Of a stretch of DNA of 49,971 bases, positions 8,377-16,427 are shown one piece after another (position 1 is the first letter of the stretch; every line of letters begins with the position of its first letter). The DNA comes from a bacterium (GTDB taxonomy: Bacteria > Actinomycetota > Thermoleophilia > Solirubrobacterales > 70-9). A program made the position numbers and the translations under genes. The notes below the pieces were generated by a model. The model worked only from the letters and a program-made list of their open reading frames with translations, was not told the origin of the DNA and made no database searches. The DNA lies in NCBI GenBank assembly GCA_023251935.1, contig JAHEXV010000012.1, positions 1-49,971 of the forward strand. Direction: 5' to 3'.

Positions 8377-8380
8377 GCTT
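8365..8380. promoter_or_regulatory. Candidate MarR operator 1 (TTG-N6-CAA-GCTT)
   Basis: TTGCATACGCAA is a near-perfect inverted repeat followed by GCTT. It overlaps the -35 element of the yceI promoter and the start codon region of marR. It matches operator 2 at 8398-8413 in all ten defined positions (TTG, CAAGCTT). Confidence 0.6.
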
Positions 8381-8392
8381 CTCTGCTAGAAT
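8365..8392 (+). promoter_or_regulatory. yceI promoter
   Basis: -35 TTGCAT (8365-8370), 16-base spacer, -10 TAGAAT (8387-8392) with an extended TG one base upstream. The predicted start is near 8399, giving a leader of about 35 bases that holds the AGGAGG ribosome site at 8422-8428. Confidence 0.6.
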
Positions 8393-8397
8393 TTCGG

Positions 8398-8413
8398 TTG
8401 ACGAGTCAAGCTT
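8398..8413. promoter_or_regulatory. Candidate MarR operator 2 (TTG-N6-CAA-GCTT)
   Basis: TTGACGAGTCAA is an inverted repeat with perfect arms TTGAC/GTCAA, followed by GCTT. It lies 33 bp from operator 1, about three helical turns, on the same face. It covers the predicted yceI transcription start and contains a minus-strand TTGACT that could serve as marR -35. Confidence 0.6.
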
Positions 8414-8433
8414 ACTAGGCCAGGAGGTCTCGA

Positions 8434-8982
8434 GTGGCAACAGCAACGGAGACAACAGCGATTCCGACGGGCATCTGGAAGTCGGATCCCGTGCACTCGC
8501 ACGTCGGCTTCGCGGTCAAGCACATGGTCGTCGCAACGTTCCGTGGCAGCTTCGCCGACTTCGACGTGACGCTGGCGAATGAGAACGGCGAGCCCAGGCT
8601 GTACGGCGCCGTCCGGGTCGAGAGCGTGGAGGTCCGCGACGAGAACCTGAACGGGCATCTGCTCTCCCCCGACTTCTTCGACGCCGAGCGTACCCCCGAG
8701 ATCACGTTCACCTCGTCGGAGGTCCGCGCCGACGACGGCGAGCTGGTGGTGCCGGGCAAGCTGACGATCAAGGGCGTCACCCGGGACGTCGAGGCCCGGG
8801 GGACGATCGTCGGGCCGGCCGAGCATCCCGCGGGCGGCGAGCGGATCGGAATCGAGCTCGAGACCAAGGTCGACCGGACGGAGTTCGGCCTCAACTGGAA
8901 CGCCCCCGTGCCGAGCGGCGGGGTTGCCGTCCAGAACGACGTCACGCTCACCGTCCACCTCGAGCTCGCGAGGGAGGAGTGA
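8434..8982 (+). CDS. YceI family lipocalin-like protein
   Basis: A 182-residue YceI-fold protein (beta-barrel that binds polyisoprenoid-like ligands). Family marks: IWKSDPVHSHVGFAVKHMVVATFRGSF at the N-terminus, DFFDAERTPEITFTSSEV in the middle, LTIKGVTRDVEARGTI, and the terminal NDVTLTVHLELARE. Unlike E. coli YceI there is no signal peptide, so it is probably cytoplasmic. GTG 8434 is preceded by a strong AGGAGG. It is first in an operon with the FMN reductase 3 bases downstream and is divergent from marR, a neighbourhood that suggests a redox or xenobiotic response. Confidence 0.92.
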   Translation: MATATETTAIPTGIWKSDPVHSHVGFAVKHMVVATFRGSFADFDVTLANENGEPRLYGAVRVESVEVRDENLNGHLLSPDFFDAERTPEITFTSSEVRADDGELVVPGKLTIKGVTRDVEARGTIVGPAEHPAGGERIGIELETKVDRTEFGLNWNAPVPSGGVAVQNDVTLTVHLELAREE

Positions 8983-8985
8983 GCG

Positions 8986-9558
8986 ATGCGGGTGCTCGCG
9001 ATCTCGGGGAGCCTTCGCCGCGCCTCCCACAACACCCGGCTCCTACGGGTGGCGGCGCAGGCCGTGCCGCCGCCCGCGAAGCTCGAGCTGTTCGAGGGCC
9101 TCAAGGACGTGCCCCCCTATGACGCCGACGACGACATCGATCCGGCGCCCGAGGCCGTGCGTCGGCTGCGTCAGGCGGTCGCCGAGGCGGACGCGCTCTT
9201 GATCGCGACCCCGGAGTACAACTCCTCGCTCCCGGGCCAGCTCAAGAACGCCCTCGATTGGGCCTCGCGCCCATTCCCCGACAACGTCCTGCGCAACAAG
9301 CCGGTGGCCGTGATCGGCGCCAGCACCGGCGCCTTCGGGGCGGTCTGGGCGCAGGCCGAGGCGCGCAAGGTGCTCGCCGCCACCGGGGCGCGGGTGATCG
9401 ACGTGGAGCTGCCGGTCGCGGGCGCCGGGGACGCCTTCGACGGCGACCGGCTGGCCGACGAGCGGCTCAATCGGCGCCTGGCCGAGATCGTCGAGGGGCT
9501 GATCGAGGCCGTCAGGGACCGTGGCGAGCGAGCCTCCGACCTGCGGATCGCCGCCTGA
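8986..9558 (+). CDS. NADPH-dependent FMN reductase
   Basis: A 190-residue flavodoxin-fold reductase. The phosphate-binding loop is AISGSLRRASHNTRLL, and the flavin-contact segment is ATPEYNSSLPGQLKNALDW, both typical of the ChrR/azoreductase-like NADPH:FMN reductase family. It likely reduces FMN, quinones or chromate-like oxidants with NADPH in the cytoplasm. The start ATG lies 3 bases after the yceI stop, with AGGAG inside the yceI 3' end as ribosome site, so the two are co-translated. Control by the neighbouring MarR protein is expected. Confidence 0.92.
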   Translation: MRVLAISGSLRRASHNTRLLRVAAQAVPPPAKLELFEGLKDVPPYDADDDIDPAPEAVRRLRQAVAEADALLIATPEYNSSLPGQLKNALDWASRPFPDNVLRNKPVAVIGASTGAFGAVWAQAEARKVLAATGARVIDVELPVAGAGDAFDGDRLADERLNRRLAEIVEGLIEAVRDRGERASDLRIAA

Positions 9559-9573
9559 TCGCCGCCGCCGGCC

Positions 9574-11025
9574 TTACGGAACGCGGTGGACCTCGAACAG
9601 GTTCGTGCCCAGCTCTTGCTGGGGAAGCCCGGCCGTGACCCCGATCAGGTCGCCGCTGCGCGCGGCGCCGGTCTGCCTGGCGAGCTGCGCGCAGTCGTTG
9701 AGCAGGTCATGGAGGCTCGTCCACTCCTCGGCCAAGGCGCATCGGACGCCGAACAGGAGCCGGAGCCGCCGCACCGTCTCGATCCGGGGCGAGACCGCGA
9801 GCACCGGCACCCGCGGGCGGTGAGCGGAAACCAGGCGCGCAGTGCGGCCGCTGCGGGTGGGGACGACCAGAGCGGCGAGGCCGAGGGTGTAGGTGGAGCC
9901 GACCGCGGCACGGGCGACCGAGCCCGCGACATCGGATGGCTCGGTGGCGACACGGCTGAAGACCCAGTCGCCGTATGGCAGGTCGGGCTCGGTCTCGCGG
10001 GCGATCCTGTCCATCACTCGCACCGCCTCGACGGGGTGCTCCCCGATCGCCGTCTCCTCCGAGAGCATCACCGCGTCGGTCCCGTCGTAGATCGCGTTCG
10101 CGACATCGGTGACCTCGGCCCTGGTCGGGCGGCTCGACGTCACCATCGAGGCCAGCATCTGCGTCGCCGTGATCGACGGTCGCGAGTGGCGGCCGGCCAG
10201 CGACAGCAGCCGCTTCTGGACGGTCGGCACGCGTTCGATCGGCAGCTCGATGCCGAGGTCGCCCCGAGCCACCATGATCCCCCCGAGCGCCGCGCGGACG
10301 ATCGCCTCGGCGTTCTCCGCGGCCTGCGGCTTCTCGACCTTGGCGATCAGCGGGATGTCCGCCCCGGCGACTCGAACGCGTCGCTCGACGGCCTGCAGGT
10401 CCTCGGCGCGCCGCACGAACGAGACCGCGATCAGGTCGATTCCCTGCTGGACCGAGAAGTCGACCCAGCCCAGGTCGGTCCGGCCGGCCGAGGGAAGCGG
10501 CATCTCGGTCCCGGGCATGTTCAAACCCTGGTGCGAGGCCACCCTGCCACCAACCTCGACCGCGCAGCTGATCTCCTCGGAGGTCGCGCCGAGCACCCTG
10601 AGCCGAACCCGCCCGTCGGCGAGGTAGACCTCGTCGCCCTCGTGGACCGCCGACGGAAGGCCCTCCCAGGAGACCGAGAGATGATCGGCGGCGCCGATTG
10701 CCTCGTCGGTGGTCAAGGTGAGCTCCGAGCCCTCCCTGAGCTCGACCATCCCCCCTTCGACCTCGTCGATCCGCAGCTTCGGCCCCGGCAGGTCCCCGAG
10801 CAGCCCGACCTCGCGGTCGGCGGCGCTCGCCGCCTCACGGGCCATGGCGACGTTCTCGGCGTGCTCCGCACGGGTGCCATGCGAGAAGTTGAGCCGCAGG
10901 ACGTCGGCGCCGGCCCGGATCAGCTCTGTGAGAGCCTCGACCGAGCGGGTCGCGGGGCCGACCGTCGCGACGATCTTCGTCCGACGGCCGAATGGCGAGG
11001 CGCGATCGCGATCGTCGAGGCTCAT
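9574..11025 (-). CDS. pyk: Pyruvate kinase
   Basis: A 483-residue pyruvate kinase, phosphoenolpyruvate plus ADP to pyruvate plus ATP. Visible: RTKIVATVGPATRSVEAL at the N-terminus, VLRLNFSHGTRAEH, DLPGPKLRI, AVSFVRRAEDL, LIAKVEKPQAAENAEAIV with the catalytic lysine, IMVARGDLGIELP, TATQMLASM and GTDAVMLSEETAIGEHPVEAV. The C-terminal allosteric domain is present. The true start is ATG 11025, overlapping the TGA of the upstream P-type ATPase gene as ATGA, so the kinase is translationally coupled to it. Open frame further upstream is only ATPase-overlap shadow and lacks family similarity. Confidence 0.95.
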   Translation of the reverse strand: MSLDDRDRASPFGRRTKIVATVGPATRSVEALTELIRAGADVLRLNFSHGTRAEHAENVAMAREAASAADREVGLLGDLPGPKLRIDEVEGGMVELREGSELTLTTDEAIGAADHLSVSWEGLPSAVHEGDEVYLADGRVRLRVLGATSEEISCAVEVGGRVASHQGLNMPGTEMPLPSAGRTDLGWVDFSVQQGIDLIAVSFVRRAEDLQAVERRVRVAGADIPLIAKVEKPQAAENAEAIVRAALGGIMVARGDLGIELPIERVPTVQKRLLSLAGRHSRPSITATQMLASMVTSSRPTRAEVTDVANAIYDGTDAVMLSEETAIGEHPVEAVRVMDRIARETEPDLPYGDWVFSRVATEPSDVAGSVARAAVGSTYTLGLAALVVPTRSGRTARLVSAHRPRVPVLAVSPRIETVRRLRLLFGVRCALAEEWTSLHDLLNDCAQLARQTGAARSGDLIGVTAGLPQQELGTNLFEVHRVP

Positions 11026-13511
11026 GCCCCGGGCTTCGCGTCGGGGGTTGGGGCGTGCGTCGGGGCGGGCTGCTGTGGGGGGGCGGCGCGGTCCGCGGGC
11101 CCCTCGACGTCGGCCGCCGGCTCCGCCGGCGCCTCGAGCTCCTGGATGTAGGGAAGCCGCCAGGCGGCCGCGGCGAGCACCAGGCCGACCGTCACCGAGA
11201 TCAGGCAGAGGAACCATTGCCCCGCCGAGAGCAGCTCGAGGTCGAAGAACTCCCGGACCGGCGCGGCGGCGAGTGCCAGCGCGTAGAGCGCGCCGAGCCC
11301 GGCGATCAGGGCGAGCATGTAGCTCTGGATGGTGATGTGCTCGCGACCCGGGCCGCGCTCGAGCAGGAGGATGAAGCAGAGCCCGAGCACGATCAGGGTG
11401 GTGGTGGCGCCCGTGCGGCCCTCGGCCAGCGTGCCGGCGAAGATCTTGTCGACCATGAAGTAGGAGAGCAGTGAGCCGATCGCGATCCCGGCCCCGGCGG
11501 GCACCGCGAAGGCGGCCAGGGCCCGCAGCAGGCGACCCCGGTAGAGCGGTCCCTCGCTCGGCGCCAGGGCAAGGACGAAGGAGGGGATCCCGATCGTCAG
11601 GAAGGCGGCGATCGTGAGCTGGCGCGGCAGGAAGGGAAAGGCGCCGCCGAAGATCGCGGTGAACAGGATCAACAGCCCGGCGTAGACCGTCTTGGTCGCG
11701 TAGAGGCGGCCGAGGCGATGGATGTTGCGGGCGATTCGTCGCCCCTCGGCGACCGCGCGGGGGAGCATCGAGAACTGGTCGCGCATCAGCACGATGTCGG
11801 CGATCCCCTTGGTCACCTGGCTCCCCGAGCCCATCGCGACCGCGAGCCGGGCCCGCTTCAGGGCAGGGACGTCGTTGACGCCGTCGCCGATCATCGCCGT
11901 GAACCGGCCCCGATCGGCGAGCGCGCCGACCAGGGCCTTCTTCTGATCCGGCGTGATCCGGCAGAAGATCGTGTTGCGCTCCGCGGCCGACGCCAGGCCC
12001 GCCTCGTCATCGGACAGCTCCGGGCCCTCGATCACCCCGGCGTCCCGCGGCACGCCGACCGCGTGCGCGACGGCGGTGACCGTCTGGCGGGCGTCCCCCG
12101 AGATCAGCTTCAGGTCGACGCGCTGGCGGCGAAGGAACTCGATCGTCTCGACGGCGTCCGGGCGAAGCTGCTCCTCGAGGGCGACCAGGGCGCGCGCCTC
12201 GAGCTTCGGTGGGGGCTGGGTCGCCGGGTCCCTGGGGAGGGTCCCCGAGGCCTCCCCGAAGGCGACCACCCGCCGTCCGGCGGCGGTGTGGTGCTCGAGG
12301 CTTCGCTCCAGGGTGGGCGGCAGCTCGAGCGCCCCCGCCTGGCTGAGGACGTCGGGCGCGCCCAGCACGTAGCTGGTCGCCGATCCGCCTCCGTCGAGCG
12401 TCAGCCCGCTCCACTTCCACGACGAGGAGAACGGCACCTCGGCGATGACGCGCTGCGGCTGGCCGGGGTAGCGCTCGGCGATCGTCTCCAGGGTCCGGTT
12501 CCGCGCTCCCGCCGAATGCGCGAATCGGGCCAGGCCCTCGTGGGCGACGGCGGGCTGCGCCTTGTCGGCCACCTCGACCGAGACCAGCTCCAGCGTGCCG
12601 TCCGTCAGGGTCCCCGTCTTGTCGACGCAGACCGTGTCGACGGCGGCCAGCGACTCGGTGGCGGCGATCTGCTGGACCAGGGTGTTCATCCGCGCGAGGC
12701 GCACGGCGGCGACGGCGAGCGTGACGCTCATCAGCAGCACCAGACCCTCGGGGATCAGGGTGACCAGGCCGGCGGTCGCCGTCTGGGCCGCCTCGTGGAG
12801 GCCGACGCTCCGGATCGAGAAGGCGAGCAGCAGCAGCAGCGCGAGGGGGGCCATGATGATCGTGGTCGCCGACAGCACCCGGTTGACCTCGAGTTGGAGC
12901 GGCGACGGCGGGTGGCGGAAGGCGCGTGCCTCGCCCGCGACCTGCTCGGCGCGGCTGTGCTCGCGAACCGCATCGACCTCGTAGTAGGCGGATCCGACCA
13001 GACAGAACGAGCCGGACAGGAGCCGGTCGCGCTCGCGCTTGCGAACCCCGTCGGACTCGCCGGTCAGGATCGACTCGTCCATCGTCAACCCCCGCGATGA
13101 CACCACCACGCCGTCGGCGACCAGCTGATCGCCGGGCTCGACCCGGACGATGTCCCCGGGAACCACCTGGTCGCCGTGCAGCTCGACCAGCCGGCCGTCC
13201 CGAACCGCCCGCGCCGTCGGCGCCACCAGAAGCGCCAGCCGATCGAGCGTCTCCTTCGCCTTCAGCTCCTGGCGGATCCCGATCGCCGAGTTGACGACCG
13301 CGATCAGCCCGAACAGCGCGTCGGCGAACAGCCCGAGCGCCAGCATGAGAACGAAGAAGGCGCCGAGGATCGCGTTGAAGAGCGTGAAGACGTTGCCCGC
13401 GACGATGCTCGACACCGAACGGCTCGACTGCGGCTCGGGCGTCCCGAGCCTCGCCAGGCGCTCCGCAGCCTCGGCCCCGGTCAGCCCATGCGGATGCGTG
13501 GCCGCTTCCAT
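11022..13511 (-). CDS. ctpE: Cation-transporting P-type ATPase, CtpE-like
   Basis: An 829-residue HAD-type P-type ATPase. Actuator loop LTGES is at residues 149-153, the TM4 ion site is TLIPEGLVLL (PEGL 254-257), the phosphorylated aspartate is in DKTGTLTDG (297-305), the nucleotide domain contains FSSSWKWSG, and the hinge is MIGDGVNDVPALKRA. The sequence resembles mycobacterial CtpE, a calcium-uptake ATPase, including the C-terminal EHITIQSYMLALIAGLGALYALAL helix and a proline/alanine-rich tail. The ion is inferred, not shown. The ATG has TATAGA ending 7 bases upstream (leaderless type). Its stop overlaps the pyruvate kinase start. Confidence 0.88.
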   Translation of the reverse strand: MEAATHPHGLTGAEAAERLARLGTPEPQSSRSVSSIVAGNVFTLFNAILGAFFVLMLALGLFADALFGLIAVVNSAIGIRQELKAKETLDRLALLVAPTARAVRDGRLVELHGDQVVPGDIVRVEPGDQLVADGVVVSSRGLTMDESILTGESDGVRKRERDRLLSGSFCLVGSAYYEVDAVREHSRAEQVAGEARAFRHPPSPLQLEVNRVLSATTIIMAPLALLLLLAFSIRSVGLHEAAQTATAGLVTLIPEGLVLLMSVTLAVAAVRLARMNTLVQQIAATESLAAVDTVCVDKTGTLTDGTLELVSVEVADKAQPAVAHEGLARFAHSAGARNRTLETIAERYPGQPQRVIAEVPFSSSWKWSGLTLDGGGSATSYVLGAPDVLSQAGALELPPTLERSLEHHTAAGRRVVAFGEASGTLPRDPATQPPPKLEARALVALEEQLRPDAVETIEFLRRQRVDLKLISGDARQTVTAVAHAVGVPRDAGVIEGPELSDDEAGLASAAERNTIFCRITPDQKKALVGALADRGRFTAMIGDGVNDVPALKRARLAVAMGSGSQVTKGIADIVLMRDQFSMLPRAVAEGRRIARNIHRLGRLYATKTVYAGLLILFTAIFGGAFPFLPRQLTIAAFLTIGIPSFVLALAPSEGPLYRGRLLRALAAFAVPAGAGIAIGSLLSYFMVDKIFAGTLAEGRTGATTTLIVLGLCFILLLERGPGREHITIQSYMLALIAGLGALYALALAAAPVREFFDLELLSAGQWFLCLISVTVGLVLAAAAWRLPYIQELEAPAEPAADVEGPADRAAPPQQPAPTHAPTPDAKPGA

Positions 13512-13518
13512 CGGACCA

Positions 13519-13524
13519 TCTATA
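13519..13524 (-). promoter_or_regulatory. -10 box TATAGA for ctpE
   Basis: Minus-strand TATAGA ends 7 bases before the ctpE ATG at 13511, giving a predicted leaderless transcript. A divergent -10 for the LLM gene lies only 15 bases away. Confidence 0.5.
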
Positions 13525-13538
13525 CCGGAGCGCCCATG

Positions 13539-13544
13539 TAGGGT
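13539..13544 (+). promoter_or_regulatory. -10 box TAGGGT for LLM oxidoreductase
   Basis: TAGGGT ends 8 bases before the ATG at 13553. It forms a 41-base divergent start-to-start region with ctpE. Confidence 0.5.
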
Positions 13545-13552
13545 TCGCCGCG

Positions 13553-14629
13553 ATGGCGCTGAAGCTCGGGCTCAACCTCGGTTACTGGGGGATCGGACCC
13601 CGCGGCGCCGAGGCGGCCGAGGCCGTCCAGGCGGCGGAACGGGCCGGCTTCGACTCGGCCTGGGTGGCCGAGTCATATGGGTCCGACGCGGTCAGCGTCC
13701 TCGCCTGGCTCGTCCCCCAGACCGAGACGATCCAGCTCGGCGCGGCGATCATGCAGGTGCCGGCGCGGGCGCCGGCGGCGGCGGCGATGGCCGGCTGCAC
13801 GATCGACGCGCTCTCGAACGGCCGCTTCATCTTCGGGTTCGGCCCCTCCGGCCCCCAGGTCTCCGAGGGCTGGTACGGAGTTCCGTATCCGAAGCCCTGG
13901 GGCCGCACCCGCGAGTACGTGGAGATCGTCCGCAAGGTGGTCGCCCGCGAGGATCGCCTCACCTACGAGGGCCAGCATTTCCAGCTTCCGCTACCGGACG
14001 GGGAGGGCAAGCCGCTGAAGCTCAACTTCCACCCGCTGCGAAGCCGGATCCCGATCTTCCTCGGGGCGATCGGGCGCAAGTCGGTCGAGCTGGCGGCGGA
14101 GATCGCCGACGGCTGGATCCCGATCTTCTCCTCGCCTGACGCCTTCGAGGCGACCTGGGGCGAGCACGTCGAGGCCGGGTTGGCGAAGGGGGGCCGCCAG
14201 CGCTCGGAGCTCGAGATCTCGCCCACCGTCCAGGTGGCGATCGACGGTGACCTCGAGGCGGCGCGGGCCGTCGTCCGAGCCGGGTTGCTGCTCTACCTGG
14301 GCGGCATGGGCAGCCGCAAGACCAACTTCTACGTCGACCTGACCCACCGGTTCGGCTTCGGCGAGGTGGCCGACGAGGTTCAGGCTCTGTACCTCGACGG
14401 CAAGCGCGAGGACGCCTACAACGCGATCCCGGACGAGCTCGTGGACGCCACCTCGCTGGTCGGCGACGAGGCCGAGGTCGCCGACCGGTTGCAGCGCTAT
14501 GCGGCGGCCGGGGTGGACCGCCTGATCGTTTCGCCGATCAACCCGGAGCCCGACCAGCGGCTGCACACGGTCGAGCGGATCGCGGAGCTGGCGGCGACCG
14601 GCGCCGAAACAGCCAAGAGTTCGCGCTAG
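13553..14629 (+). CDS. LLM class F420-dependent oxidoreductase
   Basis: A 358-residue luciferase-like (TIM barrel) oxidoreductase. Family landmarks are LGLNLGYWGIGPRG, AERAGFDSAWVAESYGSDAV, IQLGAAIMQVPARAPAAAAM, LSNGRFIFGFGPSGPQVSEGWYG and IPIFLGAIGRKSVELAAEIADGWIP. The cofactor is most likely F420 as for actinobacterial relatives; the substrate is unknown. The reading frame stays open for about 80 codons after the TAG stop, but the continuation has no family similarity. Divergent from ctpE. It is followed by a 255-base gap before pntAA in which I see no gene. Confidence 0.9.
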   Translation: MALKLGLNLGYWGIGPRGAEAAEAVQAAERAGFDSAWVAESYGSDAVSVLAWLVPQTETIQLGAAIMQVPARAPAAAAMAGCTIDALSNGRFIFGFGPSGPQVSEGWYGVPYPKPWGRTREYVEIVRKVVAREDRLTYEGQHFQLPLPDGEGKPLKLNFHPLRSRIPIFLGAIGRKSVELAAEIADGWIPIFSSPDAFEATWGEHVEAGLAKGGRQRSELEISPTVQVAIDGDLEAARAVVRAGLLLYLGGMGSRKTNFYVDLTHRFGFGEVADEVQALYLDGKREDAYNAIPDELVDATSLVGDEAEVADRLQRYAAAGVDRLIVSPINPEPDQRLHTVERIAELAATGAETAKSSR

Positions 14630-14884
14630 CGACGCAATAACTCCGCCGACATCCTCCGCATCGCGTCCGGTGTCGACGGGTTAGGGCTCCAGCGCGGCGC
14701 CAGGCACCTCCGCATCTACCGCGACTCGTCGTCGCTGGGCGAGTTCCGCCGCGGCCTCCGCGGCACGCCCGACAGCAGCGAGCCCTTGGCACTGTTCGTG
14801 GATCTCGCGCGAGCGCGGGTGGGCGGCCTCGAAGGCTCGAAGCTCGCGCGCGGCGCGAGGTTTTGAATAGTCTCGCCGTTTCCG

Positions 14885-16021
14885 ATGAGGGTTGGTGTCC
14901 CCAGAGAGTCCCGGGAGGGCGAGCGTCGCGTTGCCCTGATCCCGGACAGCGTCCGCTCGCTGGCCGGCGAGAGCCTCGAGGTCGTGATCGAGGCGGGCGC
15001 CGGCGAGGGCGCCGGGCACCCGGACTCCGAGTACTCGGAGTCCGCGGCGACGGTCGGCTCGGCGGACGATGCCTGGCGCGCCGACGTCGTGGTCAAGGTC
15101 GCGGTGCCGACCCTGGACGAGATCGGCCGCCTGCGCTCCGGCCAGGTGCTGATCGCGCACCTGGCGCCGCTCACCTCTCCGGAGACCAACCGGGCGCTGG
15201 CCGACCGCGGCGTCACCGCCTTCGCGATGGAGGCGATCCCGCGGATCACCCGGGCGCAGTCGATGGACGCGCTCTCCTCGCAGGCCAACGCCAGCGGCTA
15301 CGCAGCGACGCTGCTCGCCGCGCGCGAGGCGGGCCGCTTCTTCCCGATGATGACCACCGCCGCCGGGACCGTCGCGCCGGCCAAGGTGATGGTGCTGGGC
15401 GCCGGGGTCGCGGGCCTGCAGGCGATCGCGACCGCGAAGCGGCTCGGCGCGGTGGTCACCGGCTTCGACATCCGTCGCGCCGCCTGGGAGCAGATCGCCA
15501 GCCTCGGCGGGCGCCCGCTGGAGCTCGACTTCATCCCCGACGCCGAGGCCGAGGGCGGCTATGCACGCCCGCTCACCGACGAGGAGAACGAACAGGTGCG
15601 CACGGCGCTCGGCGAGGCGGCCGCGCGCCAGGACGTGATCATCACCACCGCCCAGGTGCCGGGGCGCCAGGCGCCCCTCCTGATCACCGCCGACGCGGTC
15701 CGCGGGATGCAGCCGGGGTCGGTGATCGTCGACCTGGCGGGCGAGTCGGGGGGCAACTGCGAGCTCTCGGCGGCCGGCGAGACCGTGGTCGAGGGTGGCG
15801 TCAAGGTGATCGCCCCGCTCAACCTCGCCAGCGAGATGGCCACCCACGCCTCGCAGCTCTACGCCAAGAACGTGGAGAACCTGCTCGAGCTGGTGGTCTC
15901 CGAGGAGGGCGAGCTGGCCGTCGACTTCGACGACGAGATCGTCGCCGGAGCGTGCATCACCCACGAGGGCGAGATCAAGAACGAGCGGGCCAGGGAAGCG
16001 GCCGGCGTGGGGTCGAAGTGA
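14885..16021 (+). CDS. pntAA: NAD(P) transhydrogenase alpha subunit, soluble domain (PntAA)
   Basis: A 378-residue NAD(H)-binding dI component of proton-translocating transhydrogenase. It opens with MRVGVPRESREGERRVALIPDSV. The middle contains YAATLLAAREAGRFFPMM, then the Rossmann loop VMVLGAGVAGLQAIATAKRLGAVVTGFDIR, and later GSVIVDLAGESGGNCE and TVVEGGVKVIAPLNLASEMATHASQLYAKNVENL. Hydride moves from NADH to NADP+ driven by the proton gradient. The split alpha subunit (PntAA plus PntAB) is the arrangement of Rhodospirillum and actinobacteria. A TAGTCT hexamer (14868-14873) ends 11 bases before the ATG. First gene of a three-gene operon. Confidence 0.95.
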   Translation: MRVGVPRESREGERRVALIPDSVRSLAGESLEVVIEAGAGEGAGHPDSEYSESAATVGSADDAWRADVVVKVAVPTLDEIGRLRSGQVLIAHLAPLTSPETNRALADRGVTAFAMEAIPRITRAQSMDALSSQANASGYAATLLAAREAGRFFPMMTTAAGTVAPAKVMVLGAGVAGLQAIATAKRLGAVVTGFDIRRAAWEQIASLGGRPLELDFIPDAEAEGGYARPLTDEENEQVRTALGEAAARQDVIITTAQVPGRQAPLLITADAVRGMQPGSVIVDLAGESGGNCELSAAGETVVEGGVKVIAPLNLASEMATHASQLYAKNVENLLELVVSEEGELAVDFDDEIVAGACITHEGEIKNERAREAAGVGSK

Positions 16022-16073
16022 GCCTCCCACCCCCGGCCCCGCGCCCTCTGCCTCGCGATCAGGTGGGTGAGCC

Positions 16074-16427
16074 ATGGACCTGATGACCGAGATCACGATC
16101 TTCGTGCTGGCGGCGTTCGTCGGCTTCGAGGTGATCTCGAAGGTGCCGACCACCCTTCACACGCCGCTGATGTCGCAGACCAACGCGATCCACGGGATCA
16201 TCATGCTCGGCGGGCTGATCGTGATCGGCACCGCCGACGGGACCCTGGACAAGGTGATCGGCACGATTGCGATCGCCTTCGGGACGATCAACATCGTCGG
16301 CGGGTTCATGGTCACCGACCGGATGCTGGGCATGTTCACCCGGAAGCCGAAGCCGAAGGCTGACGCCGAATCGAAGCCCTCCGGGTCCTCGCCAGCCGGG
16401 GGATCCGACCGGCCCGACGGGGGATGA
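16074..16427 (+). CDS. pntAB: NAD(P) transhydrogenase alpha subunit, membrane part (PntAB)
   Basis: A 117-residue membrane subunit. Helices are ITIFVLAAFVGFEVISKVP, GIIMLGGLIVIGTA and VIGTIAIAFGTINIVGGFMVTDRML. The conserved STPLMSxTNAIHGI-type loop appears as HTPLMSQTNAIHGIIM, and the TDRMLGMF stretch closes the domain. A lysine/proline-rich hydrophilic tail follows. Its stop overlaps the pntB start as ATGA, consistent with translational coupling and stoichiometric assembly. Confidence 0.94.
   Translation: MDLMTEITIFVLAAFVGFEVISKVPTTLHTPLMSQTNAIHGIIMLGGLIVIGTADGTLDKVIGTIAIAFGTINIVGGFMVTDRMLGMFTRKPKPKADAESKPSGSSPAGGSDRPDGG

Noticed and set aside
14630-14870. In-frame open stretch of about 80 codons after the TAG of the LLM oxidoreductase, considered as readthrough or a frame-disrupted extension
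   Set aside because: The LLM protein already has full family length, and the stretch has no start codon or family similarity. No ncRNA or tRNA pattern was seen in this 255-base gap either.
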